From contig JASBSO010000070.1 of the NCBI GenBank assembly GCA_030148905.1, positions 1 to 40,747 of the forward strand: DNA of 40,747 bases, written 5' to 3'. The translations under genes and the position numbers were made by a program. Source of the DNA: Kordiimonadaceae bacterium. GTDB taxonomy: Bacteria > Pseudomonadota > Alphaproteobacteria > Sphingomonadales > Kordiimonadaceae. The notes beneath the pieces are model-generated. The model made no database searches. It saw nothing but the letters and a program-made list of their open reading frames with translations, and was not told the DNA's origin. Below are positions 1 to 8,357 of the stretch, in pieces; the first letter of the stretch is position 1; every line of letters begins with the position of its first letter.

Positions 1-2396
1 TGGCCAAGTTTTTTGCCAATGACAATGCCGACACCCGCAAAAACAAAACCATGGGCTTGCTGCTGGCCTTGTCGAAGGACGACATCGACAGCGCCGATAC
101 GGTGGCCCGGCAATTGGTGACCGCCTCGGGCTTTGGCGAAAAAGAATTCAATGCCTATGTGTCGCTGGTCAAAACGGCTTTGAGAGAATGCCAAGTTGAC
201 GACGATGTCGCCGACGAGGCCGCCATGTCGCTGGAATTGGTGCGCGATGCCATTTTGTCTGCGTCCAAGGGGCTGACCAACGCGCAACAAAAACCGGGCC
301 AGCAATCGGGCGGCACCGCAGGCGGCAGCGAACCCAAGCGGGCCACCCAATCCATTCGTGTCAATGTGGAACTGCTGGAAGAGCTGATGACCATGGTGTC
401 AGAGCTTGTTCTGACCCGAAACCAGCTGTTGCAGATTGTCCGCAACATGGACAACACCGAACTGACGGTGCCGCTGCAGCGCCTGTCGCAGTGCACGACC
501 GAACTGCAAGAAAATGTGATGAAAACGCGCATGCAGCCGATCGGCAATGCCTGGGCCAAGCTGCCACGGATTGTGCGCGATTTGACGGTCGAACTGGATA
601 AGAAGATCGAGCTTGAAATGCGCGGTGCGGAAACCGAGCTTGACCGCCAGGTGTTGGAGCTGATCAAAGATCCGTTGACACATATGGTGCGCAACTCGGC
701 GGACCACGGCGTTGAAACCCCGGCCGAGCGCATGGCCGCGGGCAAACCTGAAACCGGCACGATCATTCTGAACGCCTATCATGAAGGCGGCCACATCATC
801 ATGGAAATCCGTGATGACGGGAAGGGCATTTCGGCGTCGAAACTGTCGAAGAAGATCATCGAAAAAGGCCTGGCGACCGAGGCTGAAGTTGCCGAGATGA
901 CCGACAACCAGATTCAACGCTTTATCTTCCACCCCGGTTTCTCGACCGCTGAACAGGTCACCAGCGTGTCCGGTCGCGGCGTTGGCATGGACGTTGTGCG
1001 CTCCAATATCGAAAAAATCGGTGGCACCATCGACATGAATTCGGTCGAGGGCAAGGGCACCGTTTTCCAAATTAAAATCCCGCTGACCCTGGCGATCGTT
1101 GCCGCGATGATTGTCGAGGCCTCGGGTGAACGCTACGCCATTCCACAGATCAGTGTGTTGGAGCTGGTGCGCGCCAGCACCGACAGCGAGCACCGGATTG
1201 AAACCATCAAAGACACGCCGGTGCTGCGTTTGCGGAACCGGTTGTTGCCGCTGATTTATCTCAATGAGGTGCTGGGCTTTACGTCGGCAGAAAACCGCGA
1301 TGACGAGTCCGGCTTTATTGTGGTGACCCAGGTGGGCACCTTCAATTTCGGGATCGTGGTCGATCAGGTGTTCGACACCGAGGAAATTGTGGTGAAACCG
1401 GTGGCGCCGCTGTTGAAAAGCCTGTCGGTCTATTCGGGCAATACCATTTTGGGGGATGGCAGCGTCATCATGATCCTTGACCCCAACGGTATCGCAGCGA
1501 TGACCAGCAATGCCGCAGGCGATCACGGACATGATGAGGCCGAGGCCGCAACCGAGCAGCGCCAGGCACGCGCCAACGATAAGGAAAGCATGTTGCTGTT
1601 CCGTGCAGGTGACGAAAGCCCCAAAGCGGTTCCGCTTGCGCTTGTTGCCCGACTTGAGGATATCGAGGTTGATCAGGTCGAGATCACCGACGACAAAACC
1701 ATGGTGCAATATCGCGGCAGCCTGATGCCGATCATTATGGCCGACCCGCAGATGAGCTTGCAGGAAAGCGGGCGTCAGCCGGTGCTGGTGTTCTCGGACC
1801 GCAATTATACCATGGGGCTGGCGGTGGACGAGATTCTCGACATTGTCGAAGAAGATCTCGATATCAAGCTGGCCTCGGACCAGCCGGGCGTTGTCGGCTC
1901 GGCGGTGATTGCCGGCAAGGCCAGCGAGGTGATCGACGTTGCGCATTATCTCAGCCTGGCCTTCAGCGACTGGCTGGGCAGCCGTGAACCCGACGACGAG
2001 GGCGTCGACGCGCGCGGCTACAGCCTGTTGTTGGTCGACGACAGCGACTTCTTCCGCAATATGCTGCGCCCGCTGCTCAGCGTTGCAGGCTATCAGGTGA
2101 CCGCCGTGTCATCGGCGTCGATGGCGCTCAACCTGCGCGAAGAAGGCGTGATGTTTGACGCCATCGTATCCGACATTGAAATGCCCGAAATGAACGGTTT
2201 TGAATTCGCCAAAGCGGTGAAATCAGGCGGCATATGGCAATCGACACCGCTGATTGCTCTGTCGGCGCTGGCAACCGAGCGCGATGTCAACCGCGGTCAC
2301 GAAGCCGGCTTTGATGATTATATCGCCAAGTTCGATAAAGAAACGCTGCTGCACAGCCTGTCTGTCCAGCTTAAAATCCAGGGAGACGCCGCATGA
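1..2396 (+). CDS. cheA: Chemotaxis histidine kinase CheA, hybrid with C-terminal receiver (5' partial)
   Basis: CheA is the cytoplasmic kinase that autophosphorylates in response to chemoreceptors and passes phosphate to CheY and CheB. The reading frame is open from base 3, so the listed ATG at 51 is internal and the P1 (Hpt) phospho-histidine domain lies outside the window. Counting from that ATG, I see a Gln/Gly-rich linker near 75-95, the dimerisation helices (VNVELLEELMTMVSELVLTRNQLL) from ~103, an HATPase core with N-box HMVRNSADHGVE (~213), G1 DDGKGI (~254) and G2 GRGVGMDVV (~308), then a CheW-like domain (~350-480). A second, more divergent CheW-like stretch (~520-640) follows, and then a receiver domain from ~657 with VDDSD and the phospho-acceptor region SDIEMPEMNG (~706). 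The receiver fusion and apparent double CheW module distinguish it from enteric CheA. The stop overlaps cheW (ATGA), so the genes are translationally coupled. Confidence 0.95.
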   Translation, partial: AKFFANDNADTRKNKTMGLLLALSKDDIDSADTVARQLVTASGFGEKEFNAYVSLVKTALRECQVDDDVADEAAMSLELVRDAILSASKGLTNAQQKPGQQSGGTAGGSEPKRATQSIRVNVELLEELMTMVSELVLTRNQLLQIVRNMDNTELTVPLQRLSQCTTELQENVMKTRMQPIGNAWAKLPRIVRDLTVELDKKIELEMRGAETELDRQVLELIKDPLTHMVRNSADHGVETPAERMAAGKPETGTIILNAYHEGGHIIMEIRDDGKGISASKLSKKIIEKGLATEAEVAEMTDNQIQRFIFHPGFSTAEQVTSVSGRGVGMDVVRSNIEKIGGTIDMNSVEGKGTVFQIKIPLTLAIVAAMIVEASGERYAIPQISVLELVRASTDSEHRIETIKDTPVLRLRNRLLPLIYLNEVLGFTSAENRDDESGFIVVTQVGTFNFGIVVDQVFDTEEIVVKPVAPLLKSLSVYSGNTILGDGSVIMILDPNGIAAMTSNAAGDHGHDEAEAATEQRQARANDKESMLLFRAGDESPKAVPLALVARLEDIEVDQVEITDDKTMVQYRGSLMPIIMADPQMSLQESGRQPVLVFSDRNYTMGLAVDEILDIVEEDLDIKLASDQPGVVGSAVIAGKASEVIDVAHYLSLAFSDWLGSREPDDEGVDARGYSLLLVDDSDFFRNMLRPLLSVAGYQVTAVSSASMALNLREEGVMFDAIVSDIEMPEMNGFEFAKAVKSGGIWQSTPLIALSALATERDVNRGHEAGFDDYIAKFDKETLLHSLSVQLKIQGDAA

Positions 2397-2878
2397 GTAA
2401 CCTGATCACACGCGACGATTTCAGCCTGGTGGAAACCGGCAGCCAGGATTTTGTCACGGTCCTCTTGGACGGCCAGTTGCTGGGCATTCCGGTGTTGGCT
2501 GTGCACGACGTTCTGAACGCGCAGAAAATCACCAAAATCCCCTTGGCGCCGTCGTGGGTGTCGGGTGTTTTGAACCTGCGCGGACGGATTGTGACGGCCA
2601 TTGACCTCCGTCAACGTTTGGGTTTGGGCCCGCGCGAAGACGGCCAGGCCAGCATGTCGGTTGTGGTCGAACATAAGGGCGAGCCCTACAGCCTGCAAAT
2701 TGACAATGTCGGCGAGGTGTTGTCGCTTGAAGACCAGCTGTTTGAAAAAAATCCGGTGACGCTGGACGCTGTATGGCGCGATGTCAGCAAGGGCATTTAC
2801 CGCCTGGATAATCAGCTATTGGCCATTCTTGATGTCAACAAGTTGCTGGACTTTGACGACGCTTCAAAAGCAGCATAG
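2393..2878 (+). CDS. cheW: Chemotaxis coupling protein CheW
   Basis: This 161-aa protein is a single CheW domain, the cytoplasmic scaffold that couples methyl-accepting receptors to CheA. Recognisable features are the opening strand FVTVLLDGQLLGIPVLAVHDVLN, the conserved PLAPSWVSGVLNLRGRIVTAIDLRQRLG core (receptor/CheA contact), and the closing DAVWRDVSKGIYRLDNQLLAILDVNKLL. Length is typical for the family. The ATG overlaps the cheA stop by four bases and has a GGGAGA Shine-Dalgarno just upstream inside cheA. It lies between cheA and cheY, as expected for an alphaproteobacterial chemotaxis operon. Confidence 0.96.
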   Translation: MSNLITRDDFSLVETGSQDFVTVLLDGQLLGIPVLAVHDVLNAQKITKIPLAPSWVSGVLNLRGRIVTAIDLRQRLGLGPREDGQASMSVVVEHKGEPYSLQIDNVGEVLSLEDQLFEKNPVTLDAVWRDVSKGIYRLDNQLLAILDVNKLLDFDDASKAA

Positions 2879-2951
2879 CGTAACACTTTAAGTTGAGTAT
2901 AGCGGGGGGCGTAATCATCGTGGCACATATTCTTTTATGCGGAGACTGGGG

Positions 2952-3317
2952 ATGAAAACATGTCTCGTGGTGGACGACTCTCGGGTGATCCGCAAAGTCG
3001 CACGGCGTATTTTGGAAGAACTGGATTTTGAGGTTGTCGAAGCCGTTGACGGTCAGGATGCGCTTGATGCGTGCGACCGCGACATGCCTGACGCTGTGCT
3101 TCTGGACTGGAACATGCCGGTCATGGACGGGCTGGAGTTTATGAAGCGCTTGCGCGCGCAAGAGGGGGTGGAACAGCCCATTGTTGTTTTCTGTACCACC
3201 GAAAACGATATGGCGCATATTCGCACCGCCATCGAGGCGGGTGCCAACGAATATATCATGAAGCCATTTGACCGCGAAATTATCGAGGCCAAGTTTGTTC
3301 AAGTTGGCCTGATCTAG
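2952..3317 (+). CDS. cheY: Chemotaxis response regulator CheY
   Basis: This is a stand-alone receiver domain of 121 aa that, when phosphorylated by CheA, binds the flagellar switch. The acidic pocket is VDDS near residues 8-11. The phospho-acceptor lies in LLDWNMPVMDG, followed by the conserved Thr in FCTTEND and the Lys in IMKPFD. I moved the start from the ORF-track ATG at 2937 to 2952 because GGAG at 2941-2944 sits 7 nt before it and MKTCLVVDDS is the usual CheY N-terminus. The 73-nt gap after cheW shows no terminator, so it is probably co-transcribed. The small size and lack of an output domain argue against a transcriptional regulator. Confidence 0.94.
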   Translation: MKTCLVVDDSRVIRKVARRILEELDFEVVEAVDGQDALDACDRDMPDAVLLDWNMPVMDGLEFMKRLRAQEGVEQPIVVFCTTENDMAHIRTAIEAGANEYIMKPFDREIIEAKFVQVGLI

Positions 3318-3341
3318 GCACAGTCAAGGATTTCCCAACGC

Positions 3342-4658
3342 ATGTCATCGGCGCCCTCTGCCCAGCCCTCCAATGGAAATGGCCCGTTTCGGGTTATGGT
3401 CGTTGACGACAGCGCCATCATCCGTGGGTTTTTGTCGCGCTATTTGGGTGAAGACCCGGATATCGAGGTTGTAACCACGGCCAATAACGGCGTTGTCGCC
3501 CTGCGTCAGTTGTCACAACACGATATTGAAGCCGTCGTGCTCGATATCGAAATGCCGGAAATGGACGGTATGACCGCCCTGCCGCGCATGATCGATGCCC
3601 AACCCGACCTTGTGGTTGTGATGGCGTCCACGCTGACCCGGAAAAACGCGGAAATCAGCCTGAAAGCCCTGCAGATGGGGGCCGTTGATTATGTGCCCAA
3701 GCCCGAAACCGCGCGCAGTGTCAATGCGTCCATCGATTTCCGACGCGAGCTGGTGGACAAGGTCAAGGCCTGGGCGGGACGCCGCCGCACGAAGCGCGGT
3801 GAAGCCTTGCCGCCATCCGTGAACCGGCACTCGCTTGGCACCGGGCAATCGCGCATTTCGGGCGACCGCCCTGCGGCCGAGGGTTTTGTCTCGGCGGACC
3901 GTATGCGCCGACCCACGCCCAGCTTTACCGCATCTTCGGCCCGGGCCCCGGCGCCGGCGGCCGCGCCCGTTCGCGAGGTCAAGCCCGCAGAGCGGGCCCC
4001 GCAACCGGGCGCTCAGTCGGCTTCTCAGCCTGCGCCGCGCGCCAGAGCCGATATCAAGCTGGTCAAGGCGTCGGGATACCGCCCGAAGATCTTGGCGATT
4101 GGATCGTCAACCGGCGGGCCGCAAGCCTTGATGAAGTTTTTTGCGCAGTTCGAGCGTGCGCCCAAAGTGCCGATTTTGATCACCCAGCATATGCCCGCCA
4201 CGTTTACGGCGATTTTGGCCAATCACCTGGGACAGGCCACCGGTTGGCCCAGCCAGGAGGGCCAAAACGGCATGGCGGTGCAGCCGGGGCAGATTTATCT
4301 TGCCCCCGGAGGCAAGCACATGCTGCTGGAGGACAGCGGTGGCGGCCTGGAAATCCGGTTGGACGACGGCCCGCCGGAAAACTTTTGCAAGCCTGCGGTT
4401 GACCCGATGTTAAGAAGCGTCGCGAAACTTTTTGGACAGCATGCGTTTTGCACTATTCTGACCGGTATGGGACATGACGGGTTGAAGGGTGGTCGCGATC
4501 TTGTAAAAGCAGGCGGAACAGTGGTGGCTCAGGACGAAGCCTCCAGCGTGGTGTGGGGCATGCCGGGGGCCGTGGCAACGGCCGGGCTGTGCGCCGAGGT
4601 TTTGCCGCTTGATGACCTGGCCAAATATGTGGTTCGACGACTAGAAGGGACGATGTAA
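3342..4658 (+). CDS. cheB: Protein-glutamate methylesterase/deamidase CheB
   Basis: CheB removes methyl groups from (and deamidates) chemoreceptor glutamates during adaptation. The 438-aa protein has an N-terminal receiver domain (MVVDDSAIIRG; phospho-site LDIEMPEMDGM), then an unusually long Pro/Ala/Arg-rich linker (~residues 145-235), and a C-terminal methylesterase domain from ~245. The catalytic triad is visible as Ser in GSSTGGP, His in ITQHMP and Asp in GMGHDG. The extended linker makes it longer than enteric CheB (~350 aa). It ends TAATG, one base overlapping the cheR start, so translation is coupled to its antagonist methyltransferase. Confidence 0.96.
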   Translation: MSSAPSAQPSNGNGPFRVMVVDDSAIIRGFLSRYLGEDPDIEVVTTANNGVVALRQLSQHDIEAVVLDIEMPEMDGMTALPRMIDAQPDLVVVMASTLTRKNAEISLKALQMGAVDYVPKPETARSVNASIDFRRELVDKVKAWAGRRRTKRGEALPPSVNRHSLGTGQSRISGDRPAAEGFVSADRMRRPTPSFTASSARAPAPAAAPVREVKPAERAPQPGAQSASQPAPRARADIKLVKASGYRPKILAIGSSTGGPQALMKFFAQFERAPKVPILITQHMPATFTAILANHLGQATGWPSQEGQNGMAVQPGQIYLAPGGKHMLLEDSGGGLEIRLDDGPPENFCKPAVDPMLRSVAKLFGQHAFCTILTGMGHDGLKGGRDLVKAGGTVVAQDEASSVVWGMPGAVATAGLCAEVLPLDDLAKYVVRRLEGTM

Positions 4659-5503
4659 TGCGGAGTGAGGATTTTAAGTTCATTTCGCAGTTGCTGCACG
4701 ACCGTTCGGGCCTGATGCTGACCGAGGACAAAGTCTATCTGCTTGAAAGTCGGTTGACACCGCTTGCCCGCAAACGCGGGTTGGACGGCCTGGAAAGCCT
4801 CATCCAAAAATTGAAATTGTCGCGCGACACCGCCCTGACCAATGATATTGTCGAGGCGATGACGACGAACGAGTCGTTCTTCTTCCGTGACAACACACCC
4901 TTTGATCTGTTCAAACAATATGTCCTGCCCGCCATGGAAAAAGGGCGCGGTTCAGGTAAGCGGCTGCGGATTTGGTGCGCGGCGGCCTCGACCGGGCAAG
5001 AGCCCTATTCGCTTGCCATCATTTTGCGCGAGGCGTGGCACAAATGGCGCGACTGGAATATCGAGATCATCGGCACCGATCTGTCGTCGCAAGTGCTCGA
5101 TAAGGCCGTTGAGGGCGTCTACAGCCAGTTTGAGGTGCAGCGCGGGCTGCCTATTCAGATGCTGATCAAATATTTTCAGCAGGAAGGTGATGTCTGGCGG
5201 CTCAACAATGACATTCGGTCGATGGTGAAGTTTCGTAAATTCAATCTGTTGGACAATTTCGCCGGGCTCGGCAAATTCGATGTGATTTTCTGCCGTAACG
5301 TGCTGATTTACTTTGACCAGCCCACCAAAAGCGGTGTGTTGAACCGGATGCGCAAAACCCTGTCGGACGATGGGGCATTGTTTTTGGGTGCCGCCGAAAC
5401 GGTGCTGGGCATTACCGATCAATTCAAACCGGTTACGGGCCAGCGCGGACTGTATGTGCCCACAGGCGGCAAATCAGAAGAGCTGATGGGATTGAACGGA
5501 TAA
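4658..5503 (+). CDS. cheR: Chemoreceptor methyltransferase CheR
   Basis: CheR uses S-adenosylmethionine to methylate glutamates on chemoreceptors. The 281-aa protein has the N-terminal all-alpha CheR domain (SEDFKFISQLLHDRSGL...NESFFFRD) and a C-terminal Rossmann methyltransferase domain. The latter contains the SAM-binding stretch RIWCAAASTGQEPYSLA, the acidic residue in GTDLSSQVLDKA, and the DVIFCRNVLIYF motif. The length is standard. It starts on the last base of the cheB stop codon, with AAGGGA as a ribosome binding site, and closes the chemotaxis operon. No cheD or chemoreceptor gene follows. Confidence 0.96.
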   Translation: MRSEDFKFISQLLHDRSGLMLTEDKVYLLESRLTPLARKRGLDGLESLIQKLKLSRDTALTNDIVEAMTTNESFFFRDNTPFDLFKQYVLPAMEKGRGSGKRLRIWCAAASTGQEPYSLAIILREAWHKWRDWNIEIIGTDLSSQVLDKAVEGVYSQFEVQRGLPIQMLIKYFQQEGDVWRLNNDIRSMVKFRKFNLLDNFAGLGKFDVIFCRNVLIYFDQPTKSGVLNRMRKTLSDDGALFLGAAETVLGITDQFKPVTGQRGLYVPTGGKSEELMGLNG

Positions 5504-5579
5504 AGCCTTGGAAAGTCTTGGAAAGCTTTGGGCAGACCAAAATGGCGGCCCATAGACGAATCTCGGTCAATCGACGCGG

Positions 5580-6281
5580 TTAGCTGGCGGCTTTTTTCGC
5601 CTCGCTGTCTGGTTCCACCAACATATAGCCCCGGCCCCAAACCGTTTCGATATAGTTTTCGCCGCCTGTTGCCTGCGACAGCTTTTTCCTGAGCTTGCAG
5701 ATAAACACATCAATAATTTTCAGCTCGGGCTCATCAATGCCACCGTACAGATGGTTGAGAAACATCTCTTTGGTCAGCGTCGTCCCCTTGCGCAGGCTTA
5801 AAAGTTCCAGCATCGCATATTCTTTGCCGGTCAGATGAATGCGGCTGCCGTCCACCTCAACAAGTTTGCTGTCCAGATTAACCGACAGTTGACCGGTGTT
5901 GATCACCGACTGCGAATGGCCTTTGGACCGGCGCACAATGGCGTGGATACGGGCGACCAATTCTTCCTTGTGGAAGGGTTTGGTCAGATAGTCATCGGCA
6001 CCAAAGCCCAGGCCTTTGACTTTGGACTGCATTTCCGACAGGCCCGACAAAATCAGGATCGGCGTACCGACCTTTGCCGACCGCAATTGCCGCAACACCT
6101 CATACCCGCTCATATCCGGTAGGTTCAGGTCAAGGAGAATGATGTCATAGTCATAGACCTTGCCAAGGTCGACGCCTTCCTCACCGAGGTCGGTGCTGTA
6201 CACATTGAAGCCTTCCGACTTCAACAACAGCTCAATGGTGCGGATCATTGTTGGGTCATCTTCGACCAAGAGCACGCGCAT
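5580..6281 (-). CDS. ctrA: Cell-cycle response regulator CtrA
   Basis: CtrA is the essential or master OmpR-type regulator of alphaproteobacteria, controlling motility genes and, in Caulobacter, cell-cycle events. The 233-aa protein has a receiver domain ([24 protein letters not shown]; phospho-Asp in [15 protein letters not shown]; Lys in [10 protein letters not shown]) and a winged-helix DNA-binding domain ([33 protein letters not shown]...[13 protein letters not shown]...[10 protein letters not shown]). This wing sequence is highly characteristic of CtrA. I set the start at 6281 rather than 6356 because GGAGAG lies just upstream and MRVLLVEDD is the canonical N-terminus. The C-terminus is a short Lys/Ala tail (EAKKAAS), as in CtrA orthologues. 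It sits between the che operon and fliI, divergent from the latter. Confidence 0.95.
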   Translation of the reverse strand: MRVLLVEDDPTMIRTIELLLKSEGFNVYSTDLGEEGVDLGKVYDYDIILLDLNLPDMSGYEVLRQLRSAKVGTPILILSGLSEMQSKVKGLGFGADDYLTKPFHKEELVARIHAIVRRSKGHSQSVINTGQLSVNLDSKLVEVDGSRIHLTGKEYAMLELLSLRKGTTLTKEMFLNHLYGGIDEPELKIIDVFICKLRKKLSQATGGENYIETVWGRGYMLVEPDSEAKKAAS

Positions 6282-6463
6282 ATTCTCTCTCCGTGACCAT
6301 ATATTCAGACGCCCAACGCTTGTTGCACTGTTGCATTCGAGCGCGGGAATTGTCAATTGCTCAACCCCGTGAGGCGTGGCACCTTATAGGGGTTTCTACG
6401 ACCGATGTGTTGGCTTTGGACCACAGTGCCAAAGATGCAACATCACATGACAAGGACGTCACC
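6282..6463. promoter_or_regulatory. Divergent ctrA / fliI intergenic region
   Basis: The 182 nt between the two divergent starts must hold both promoters. I looked for a CtrA box (TTAA-N7-TTAA) and a sigma-54 site (TGGCAC-N5-TTGC) by eye and found neither intact. TGGCACC occurs at ~6377 but lacks the -12 half. A small inverted repeat CTTTGG-N9-CCAAAG lies at 6414-6434, close to the fliI start, and could be an operator or mRNA hairpin. The existence of promoters here is inferred only from gene orientation. Confidence 0.45.
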
Positions 6464-7843
6464 ATGAGCGGCTTGCGCCCTCTCATACACGATATTTCAT
6501 CGATCCAGCCCGACGCGCGCCACGGCAAGGTGCGCGTGGTGCGCGGCCTGCTGATCGAGATTGTGGGGATCGAACCCTTTCTGGCCGTTGGGTCGCGATT
6601 GTCTGTCGCAACCCTCGACGGGCGCGACTTGCCGGTTGAAATTGTCGGCTTCAGCGAAACCGGCGCGCTGGCAATGCCTTATGGCTCGGTTGAAGGGGTC
6701 GGCGTCGGTGCCAGGGCGACGCTGTTGTCTCGCCACGGGGCCGTGTATCCGGACCGGTCCTGGCTGGGGCGGGTGGTCAATGCGTTTGGCGAGCCGATCG
6801 ACGGCAAAGGCCCTATTCGCCAATCCAGCGAGGCCCGGCTTCTGCGCGCCGACCCACTGGCTGCACATGAACGCCAGCGCGTTGGCCCGCGCCTCGACAT
6901 GGGCGTGCGCGCGCTCAATACTTTTGCCACCATGTGCCGCGGCCAGCGCATGGGGATTTTTGCGGGCTCTGGGGTTGGCAAGTCGGTTTTGATGTCGATG
7001 GTCGCGCGCTATTCCAGCGCCGATGTCAACATCATCGGCCTGGTGGGCGAGCGCGGCCGCGAGGTGAAGGAATTTCTTGAGGACGACCTCGGCCCCGAGG
7101 GGCTGGCGCGGTCTGTTGTGGTTGTGGCCACCTCGGACGAAAGCGCATTGATGCGCCGCCAGGCCGGATATCTGACCGTAACACTGGCGGAATATTTTCG
7201 CGATCAGGGGGCCGAGGTGATCTGTTTGATGGACAGCGTCACGCGCTTTGCCATGGCCCAGCGCGAGATCGGCCTGGCCGGGGGCGAACCCCCAACAACC
7301 AAAGGCTATACGCCGACGGTGTTTACCGAATTGCCGCGCCTGTTGGAACGCGCAGGCCCAGGCCGGCAGGGTAGCGGCAACATCACCGGTCTGTTTACCG
7401 TGCTGGTCGAGGGCGACGATCATAACGAGCCGGTGGCCGACGCCGTGCGCGGTATTTTGGACGGCCATGTGGTGATGGAGCGGTCGATCGCCGAGCGCGG
7501 GCGTTATCCCTCGATCAATGTATTGCGGTCGGTGTCGCGGACCATGCCGGACTGTCACGGGGACGGCGAAAATGCCCTGATTCGCGAGGCACGGCGGTTC
7601 ATGTCCACATACAGCGATATGGAGGAAATGATCAGGCTGGGGGCCTACCGCCCGGGCACCAACCCCGAGGTTGACGCCGCTATCCAATATCATCCCAAAT
7701 TCGAGGCGTTTTTGAGCCAGCACAAAAGCGAGCGCACCTCTATCGAGGATGGGTTCAAGCAGCTGTATAGCGATTTGGCGACAGGGCCCGCCGACCTGGG
7801 CTCGGTGACGATGCCAACATCTGATACGCCCGGTGGTGACTAA
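6464..7843 (+). CDS. fliI: Flagellum-specific export ATPase FliI
   Basis: FliI is the cytoplasmic hexameric ATPase that energises flagellar type III export with FliH and FliJ. From the chosen start it has 459 aa, the normal length. It shows a Walker A ([14 protein letters not shown], ~167), a Walker B region ([26 protein letters not shown]) and the F1-beta-like core [16 protein letters not shown]. The frame is open upstream to 6248, but MSGLRPLI preceded by AAGGA fits the family N-terminus better than the track start, which would overlap ctrA. fliJ follows 3 nt after the stop. Confidence 0.95.
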   Translation: MSGLRPLIHDISSIQPDARHGKVRVVRGLLIEIVGIEPFLAVGSRLSVATLDGRDLPVEIVGFSETGALAMPYGSVEGVGVGARATLLSRHGAVYPDRSWLGRVVNAFGEPIDGKGPIRQSSEARLLRADPLAAHERQRVGPRLDMGVRALNTFATMCRGQRMGIFAGSGVGKSVLMSMVARYSSADVNIIGLVGERGREVKEFLEDDLGPEGLARSVVVVATSDESALMRRQAGYLTVTLAEYFRDQGAEVICLMDSVTRFAMAQREIGLAGGEPPTTKGYTPTVFTELPRLLERAGPGRQGSGNITGLFTVLVEGDDHNEPVADAVRGILDGHVVMERSIAERGRYPSINVLRSVSRTMPDCHGDGENALIREARRFMSTYSDMEEMIRLGAYRPGTNPEVDAAIQYHPKFEAFLSQHKSERTSIEDGFKQLYSDLATGPADLGSVTMPTSDTPGGD

Positions 7844-7846
7844 GCT

Positions 7847-8251
7847 ATGGCGCGCCTGAAAGGTTTGATCAAATATCACCAATGGCAGGTGGACGAAAAA
7901 CGCCGTGATCTGGCCCGCCTCGAGGGGGAGCTTGCAACGCTGATCCATCATATCGAGCAGTTGGACATCGAAGAGGCGCGCGAAATTCGATTGGCCAAAT
8001 CAAAAGAATCGCTGGAAATTTTGGGCCGCTACCGGCTTGCGGTCGAGGCGAAGCGCAAAACCCTGCTGGCAGAGCGTGCCAAAAAGGAAAGCGAGTGCGA
8101 GGCCCAGCGTGATAAGGTGGCAGCGGCGTTCAAGGAATTGAAAAGCTTTGAGATTGCCCAACAGCAAGCCGACGCCCGCGAAGCCAAAGAGCAAGCGCGA
8201 CGCGAACAGGCCGCCCTCGACGAACAGGCGCTTCGGCAAAGTCAGAATTAA
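7847..8251 (+). CDS. fliJ: Flagellar export chaperone FliJ
   Basis: This 134-aa, highly charged protein is predicted to be almost entirely coiled coil (heptad-like stretches such as YHQWQVDEKRRDLARLEGELATLIHHIEQLDIEEARE and a long Lys/Glu/Arg/Gln C-terminal half). FliJ is a small coiled-coil component of the FliHIJ ATPase complex that contacts FlhA. The identification rests on size, coiled-coil character and position directly behind fliI (3-nt gap). Sequence identity alone would be weak, since FliJ diverges fast. Confidence 0.85.
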   Translation: MARLKGLIKYHQWQVDEKRRDLARLEGELATLIHHIEQLDIEEAREIRLAKSKESLEILGRYRLAVEAKRKTLLAERAKKESECEAQRDKVAAAFKELKSFEIAQQQADAREAKEQARREQAALDEQALRQSQN

Positions 8252-8275
8252 GCAAACCGGCGCGGGTCTTGCTTA

Positions 8276-8301
8276 AAGGATATTAAATTAAGGATATCAA
8301 A
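8276..8301 (+). repeat. Tandem 12-nt direct repeat downstream of fliJ
   Basis: AAGGATATTAAA and AAGGATATCAAA occur with a 14-nt period, together with three TTAA tetramers (8273, 8283, 8288). It lies between fliJ and the aminotransferase. It may be part of a promoter or regulator site for the aminotransferase. The TTAA spacing is 6 nt, not the 7 nt of a CtrA box, so I do not call it one. Confidence 0.4.
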
Positions 8302-8315
8302 CCTAGAGGGTCTCA

Positions 8316-8330
8316 AAGGGTTTATCCCTT
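8316..8330 (+). terminator. Weak hairpin after fliIJ
   Basis: AAGGG-TTTAT-CCCTT forms a 5-bp stem in the fliJ-aminotransferase gap, without a following T-run. It could end fliIJ transcription or lie in the aminotransferase leader. Low confidence. Confidence 0.25.
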
Positions 8331-8357
8331 CGCGAAGTCGACAAAGGACATGCGATC

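Noticed and set aside
399-1946. 515-aa minus-strand ORF opposite cheA
   Set aside because: His/Gln/Asn-rich composition typical of a shadow frame opposite a high-GC gene; no domain, and cheA explains the region completely.
6248-6463. N-terminal extension of FliI in the ORF track
   Set aside because: Overlaps the ctrA start, is unlike FliI proteins, and a good AAGGA site precedes the ATG at 6464.
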